Origin: Psychrobacter nivimaris
GTDB lineage: Bacteria > Pseudomonadota > Gammaproteobacteria > Pseudomonadales > Moraxellaceae
DNA length: 64,000 nucleotides
Assembly: GCF_009812035.1 (NCBI RefSeq)
Contig: NZ_VZIZ01000015.1
Span: forward strand, 93,493-157,492
Reading direction: 5' to 3'
In this document: piece by piece, positions 60,308 through 64,000 of the stretch
Layout: the number at the start of each line of letters is the position of its first letter
Numbering within the stretch: position 1 is the stretch's first letter
Notes under the pieces: generated by a model
What the model was told of the DNA's origin: nothing
Seen by the model: only the letters and a program-made list of their open reading frames with translations
Database searches by the model: none
Position numbers and translations under genes: made by a program

Positions 60308-62020
60308 TTAAGCAGTCTCAGTCTGTCTACCTGCTACCAATTGCTTACCGCACTTCACCAGTAGACGCTGTACCACATGTGAGCGATATTCACGGCTGGC
60401 TCTGACATCGGTCATAGGCGTAACGTCTGCAGACAAGACTTGTGCTGCTTGCTCAAAACTCGCAACTTCAGCAGCTTGCCCAATGAGCGCTTGCTGACAG
60501 GTTGTGGCTAATAACGGTATGGCAGCCATGCCGCCAAGTCCAATCTTAGCATTCTCTATCTTCATACCATCTGCTGACACATCAATTCGCGCCGCCAATA
60601 GACATGCTGAAATATCATCTTCATAGCGTTTGCTAATTTTATGAATAAATAAGTGCTGATTGTCATGCATCAGAGGAATATGGATAGCAACTACGTAACT
60701 GCCTGCTTGCAGTTTGGTCTTTTTATAATCTAAGAAAAATTCTGATAAAGGTATGATCTCATCCGTATAAACCGAATCACTATTACCTAAATCATTGCCT
60801 GACTCTTCACGATTAGGTGCGCAATGACGCAGATGAATTGACGCATCTAACGCCAATAAAATCGGTGGTAAATCACCAATTGGAGAAGCGTTGGCTATAT
60901 TGCCGCCGATGGTGCCCATATTACGGATTTGCGGAGAAGCAATACGCTCAAATACTTGCGCAAAGCTTGGAAAGTATTGCTCAAGCACAGGCAACATTTG
61001 CTGATAGCTCATGCTAGCACCTAGTACTAATAATTGGCTAGGAGCTTGCTCGTTATTCGACTCTTTATTGCTTGAGTCAGACTTTGCGTCAAGTAATGAC
61101 CATGACTTTAGGGCCTCAACACCTGAAAGTTGGATAATCACCTCGTGATCAACCAAATGTTGGGTTACACTCAATCCCAAATCCGTACCGCCTGCCCAAA
61201 TCGTAGCTTGTGGATTGGCAGCTAATACCTGATTAAGCTCATCTAGTGACTTGGGCATATATAACTGTCGCCCAGCATCATTAAGTGCAGGTGCCATACC
61301 ATTCGGCTCTTCATTCTTTAACTCAGTTGGCACGTTTTCAGATACTGTTGATTCCTTTGTACTGCTCATCGCATCTGTTGCGAGACTGATCGTCAGGTCT
61401 TTCACCGCCGACTGCTCCGCCTCTCTCTGCTGACCGATATCACTCATCAATAGGCCCGCCTCGATAATCGGACGATAACCTGTACAGCGACATAGATTGC
61501 CAGAGATTGAAGCAACCACCTCATCATAGCTTAGTTGCTTAGCATCGCCCTGATTTTCTGCTTCTAGACTTGTCTGCATACGATTGTTTTCGTAAACGCA
61601 AGCTAGCGACATCACAAACCCAGGCGTACAAAAACCGCACTGTGATCCGTGACATTCAACCATGGCCTGCTGCGCTGGATGCAGCAGAGCACGTTCTGGA
61701 TGATGTTCTGGATTATCTGCTAAATAAGAAGCCGTCATCAGATGATTACCATCCATAAGCGACACTAGCGTAATGCAGGAGTTGACTGTATAGAACGGTG
61801 GCGTAGCATTTTTTTCGTCGCCATTTTCATCATTAAGCGCTGGCTGGTTAGTGCTAGGCAGGCGTTGAGCCATTACCGTACAAGCACCGCAATCACCACT
61901 GCCGCAGCCTTCCTTCGTATCCGTTTGGCCTTCATGCAATCGTAGATACTCAAGCACTGTCGTATTAGGGTTAAGCTGGGTTAGCTCGTGGCGTTTCCCA
62001 TTTAAGTAAAAACTAATCAT
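60308..62020 (-). CDS. xdhA: Xanthine dehydrogenase small subunit (2Fe-2S and FAD)
   Basis: XdhA passes electrons from the molybdenum centre to NAD. The 570-residue protein has the plant-type 2Fe-2S motif CGSGDCGAC (Cys39, 44 and 47), then CGFCTPGFVMSL and NLCRCTGYRP for the second cluster. The FAD domain has IWAGGTDLGL and GGNIANASPIGDLPP. An unusually long low-complexity linker (about residues 195-250) joins the two parts, making it longer than typical XdhA. It is the first gene of the xdhA-B-C-guaD run, with a RutR-like box 255 bp upstream. Confidence 0.96.
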   Translation of the reverse strand: MISFYLNGKRHELTQLNPNTTVLEYLRLHEGQTDTKEGCGSGDCGACTVMAQRLPSTNQPALNDENGDEKNATPPFYTVNSCITLVSLMDGNHLMTASYLADNPEHHPERALLHPAQQAMVECHGSQCGFCTPGFVMSLACVYENNRMQTSLEAENQGDAKQLSYDEVVASISGNLCRCTGYRPIIEAGLLMSDIGQQREAEQSAVKDLTISLATDAMSSTKESTVSENVPTELKNEEPNGMAPALNDAGRQLYMPKSLDELNQVLAANPQATIWAGGTDLGLSVTQHLVDHEVIIQLSGVEALKSWSLLDAKSDSSNKESNNEQAPSQLLVLGASMSYQQMLPVLEQYFPSFAQVFERIASPQIRNMGTIGGNIANASPIGDLPPILLALDASIHLRHCAPNREESGNDLGNSDSVYTDEIIPLSEFFLDYKKTKLQAGSYVVAIHIPLMHDNQHLFIHKISKRYEDDISACLLAARIDVSADGMKIENAKIGLGGMAAIPLLATTCQQALIGQAAEVASFEQAAQVLSADVTPMTDVRASREYRSHVVQRLLVKCGKQLVAGRQTETA

Positions 62021-62274
62021 AGCAAGACTCGGCTAAAATAAAATAATGAAGATAAGCATAAGGCTTAAGAAATTTGACGGCTTAAATGCTGAAAGTAAGC
62101 ATTTGGTTTACATCATGCTGCAACCATTCAAGTACGGTTATTCAGTTTTATTTGCTAATACATTCTTAAGAGATAAAAAAATCAGGACATCGTGCTTTTT
62201 TATATCAGGTAAGCTGGTTGTAGATATCAGCATTCATCGAACAATTTTGTTAGAAAAATCGTACTATAGGATAC

Positions 62275-62328
62275 TTGACTATTTGGTCAGCTTTCAACAT
62301 ATTATCACTATTCTTATTTATAACACAA
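62275..62328 (-). promoter_or_regulatory. Predicted promoter and RutR-like operator of xdhABC-guaD
   Basis: On the minus strand a -35-like TTGTGT (62323-62328), an 18-bp spacer and a -10-like TAATAT (62299-62304) are followed after 8 bp by CTGACCAAATAGTCAA (62275-62290). The operator sits over the expected transcription start, as at the permease and tetR promoters. Confidence 0.65.
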
Positions 62329-62700
62329 CCCGTTAAAATGCCTATAGATACTATCGAACAGTTGGAAAATAATTGGTGAATAACTTAAATCTAAATAAAT
62401 ATCTATACGTTTTGTAGACTTTATTTACTGCTTAGCTACTCAATATTAGACATTGTTTTCATAAGTAGCTTTAATTTTATATATGACAAATCAAACGAAA
62501 CGTTAGATAAGCCATACTATAAACAGCGAGATAGCCTGCGTAAAAACAGTGTCAAATACATATATCGCCTTTAAACTGCTATCAGCAGCTGATTTTTATA
62601 TATAATGTCTGCAAATAATCCTGACTCTTCACTGTTGTGACTTCTAATGATAAGTAATCGTGACATATCGTTGGGCTAAAATCGTTTTTGAGATATTACT
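62329..62700. other. AT-rich spacer upstream of the small lipoprotein gene
   Basis: No credible gene or strong hairpin is visible. It separates the xdhA promoter from the 41-residue lipoprotein ORF and probably holds that gene's promoter. Confidence 0.5.
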
Positions 62701-62826
62701 ATGAAGTCATTTGCCTTTACCTATTTGCTAATAGCAACGATGCTGTTAGGAGGTTGTCAGTCGTTTCAATTCGTTGACAGTCCTATCCCTGTGAAGCCCG
62801 CCTCTACTAAGCTTGTTGCTCCATAA
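62701..62826 (+). CDS. 41-residue lipoprotein
   Basis: The short ORF encodes MKSFAFTYLLIATMLLGGC followed by 22 residues (QSFQFVDSPIPVKPASTKLV...). The Lys at position 2, hydrophobic core and LLGGC lipobox (Cys19) form a good lipoprotein signal, and residue +2 is Gln, predicting outer-membrane sorting. The mature peptide is short and Pro-rich. The ribosome binding site is weak (GAG about 9 nt upstream). A terminator follows about 50 bp after the stop. Function unknown; the strong lipobox argues that it is a real gene. Confidence 0.6.
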   Translation: MKSFAFTYLLIATMLLGGCQSFQFVDSPIPVKPASTKLVAP

Positions 62827-62872
62827 AAAGCCTAGCGCTTAATCGCACTTATCGCTCAATAAAAATTGGCAC

Positions 62873-62908
62873 AAAAAAAAGCAGACATCAACAATGTCTG
62901 CTTTTTTA
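62873..62908. terminator. Bidirectional terminator between the lipoprotein and flavodoxin genes
   Basis: GCAGACAT (62881-62888) and ATGTCTGC (62894-62901) form a stem extended by A and T runs on both sides. It separates two convergent genes. Confidence 0.93.
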
Positions 62909-62937
62909 TTTAATTGCTCTGTCGGTTCTAGCTTTTT

Positions 62938-63546
62938 TTAGAGCTTAGCATCAGCTGGTTGATGCTTAATAATCGTTTTGGCTAGATGATCACCAAACCA
63001 AATAGCAGTATCAATATCGCCCGAACCTGGTGTCTCTTCAGGTGGCCCATCAAGCGACTGAGTCATTAGACCCAAAAAGCTAGACAGACGGTTTAAGTCG
63101 TGAGCCTCATGACCTGTCGGCATCAATGGCAGACCAATCCAATTCATACCATGCTGCATCGCATATAGAGAAATCTGCTGTAATACAGCAAGTTTATCAC
63201 CGCTCAGGCCGCCCGAATTGGCAAACGCTGCTGCCCACTTGCCCTCCCATTTACGATGATACCAACGCTTGGATGTCTCATCCATAAAGGTCTTAAATTC
63301 AGCCGTCACACTGCCCATATACACTGCGCTGCCAAAAACCAGCAAATCTGCCTGATCTAAGTAGTCCCAATCAACATCATACACATCGACAGCCTTGGCT
63401 TGCGCGGCTGGCAATTGCTGATGCGCACCTTGTACTATCGCCTCAGCGACACGCTTGGTATGACCATAATTACTATGGAAGATAACAGCGATTGAGACAT
63501 TAGGCGCGTTATCAGTAGGTGTAGAGGTGTTAGCAGGTGTATTCAT
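62938..63546 (-). CDS. Flavodoxin-fold NAD(P)H-dependent oxidoreductase
   Basis: The 202-residue protein has the flavodoxin/WrbA fold with the FMN phosphate loop HSNYGHTKRVAEAI (about residues 24-37). The second strand-loop is LVFGSAVYMGSVTAEFKTF, and AAFANSGGLSGDKL follows. WrbA-like quinone reductase activity is possible, but it lacks the exact WrbA pattern and so no symbol is given. It begins with an Asn/Thr/Pro-rich segment of about 17 residues. It ends at a bidirectional terminator. Confidence 0.85.
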   Translation of the reverse strand: MNTPANTSTPTDNAPNVSIAVIFHSNYGHTKRVAEAIVQGAHQQLPAAQAKAVDVYDVDWDYLDQADLLVFGSAVYMGSVTAEFKTFMDETSKRWYHRKWEGKWAAAFANSGGLSGDKLAVLQQISLYAMQHGMNWIGLPLMPTGHEAHDLNRLSSFLGLMTQSLDGPPEETPGSGDIDTAIWFGDHLAKTIIKHQPADAKL

Positions 63547-64000
63547 ACGTACTCTAATAATAAATAATTGGTTGAATAATGAAACTTATAAAATATTGGA
63601 TACTTAGCCACAGTCGATAGCTAGTGACTTCACTTTCACTGATAAGTACTTATCGATAGCTCAAACTTTCCAACTATCAGGCGATATAACAGAATCAAGC
63701 AATGCTTCTTTGAGTCAATTTAACTGGCAGAAATATCAATAATGATAGAGCAATCGCATAGTCTTTAATTACACTGTTTTAACTGCACAGTCCTTAATTA
63801 CATAGTCTCTATACGGCAGCATATACATACCGGTATATATGCGATGAACTTCATTGAATTCAAGCCCATTGTATCAGACGTATTTTTGTTTTTAAGTTAT
63901 TTATTAAAGTCCGACTAGGGGCTGTATAGAATTGAGGAACCATTGAAAAAAATAAGCAACGCCTTACTCTAATGTTTACCACAACAAAGAAATAAGGCAT
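63547..64000. other. Non-coding end of the window with a palindrome and a direct repeat
   Basis: No gene is supported in these 454 bp. A near-perfect palindrome ATACATACCGGTATATAT lies at 63823-63840. A 21-bp imperfect direct repeat lies at 63756-63776 and 63785-63805, 17 of 21 matching. Both could belong to the control region of the flavodoxin gene or of a gene beyond the window. Confidence 0.5.

Noticed and set aside
62046..62336. 96-codon plus-strand frame upstream of xdhA
   Set aside because: It covers the predicted xdhA promoter and operator on the other strand, has no ribosome binding site, and resembles no protein family.

Overview
The window looks like chromosome of a Moraxellaceae gammaproteobacterium, most likely Psychrobacter. 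I infer this from the gene repertoire (type-2-like LeuA, AmpG-prmC-moeB order, tolQRAB, AccBC, Asn/Ser/Thr-rich linkers inside enzymes) and from the moderate-to-low GC with AT-rich spacers. No species-level search was possible. There are no rRNA or tRNA genes, no CRISPR array, no prophage and no intact insertion sequence. About 49 protein genes can be supported, most of them housekeeping.

Layout. 1-5.9 kb: the 5' part of hemW (cut by the window edge), an EVE-domain gene, a MATE pump and accB-accC. 5.9-16 kb: a secreted hypothetical, leuA divergent from an Lrp/AsnC regulator, an MFS permease, an ABC1 kinase-like gene, and an ampG-prmC-moeB run. 16-25.6 kb: katG, a CysB-like LysR regulator, a membrane PQQ dehydrogenase, a luciferase-like oxidoreductase, a small membrane protein and an AEC transporter. 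25.7-34.7 kb: mnmG, a hypothetical, grxD, ispF, mnmA, purB, a small lipoprotein and a RoxA-type oxygenase. 34.7-41 kb: a proline-catabolic pair (a PutA without its C-terminal domain, plus that domain as a separate gene) and an NCS2 purine permease. 41.4-45.2 kb: tolQRAB without pal.

45.3-62.3 kb is the most coherent block, a complete aerobic purine-degradation island. Guanine deaminase (GuaD) and xanthine dehydrogenase (XdhABC) convert guanine and xanthine to urate. PuuD, UraH and UraD convert urate to allantoin. PuuE, Alc and AllA convert allantoin to glyoxylate and urea. An NCS2 urate/xanthine-type symporter, a Tsx/OmpK-like outer-membrane channel and a RutR-like TetR regulator complete the set. 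Three near-identical palindromes close to the RutR consensus lie just downstream of plausible -10 boxes, in front of the permease, the regulator itself and xdhA. This suggests a single autoregulated repressor for the island.

The most noteworthy observations are the split PutA, the three-operator purine regulon, a 148-bp MITE-like inverted-repeat element inside the purine operon, an 80-bp palindromic element that supplies the moeB stop codon, duplicated terminator tails, and two very short genes (a 41-residue lipoprotein and a doubtful 27-codon ORF with a strong ribosome binding site). I found no clearly new defence or biosynthetic system.
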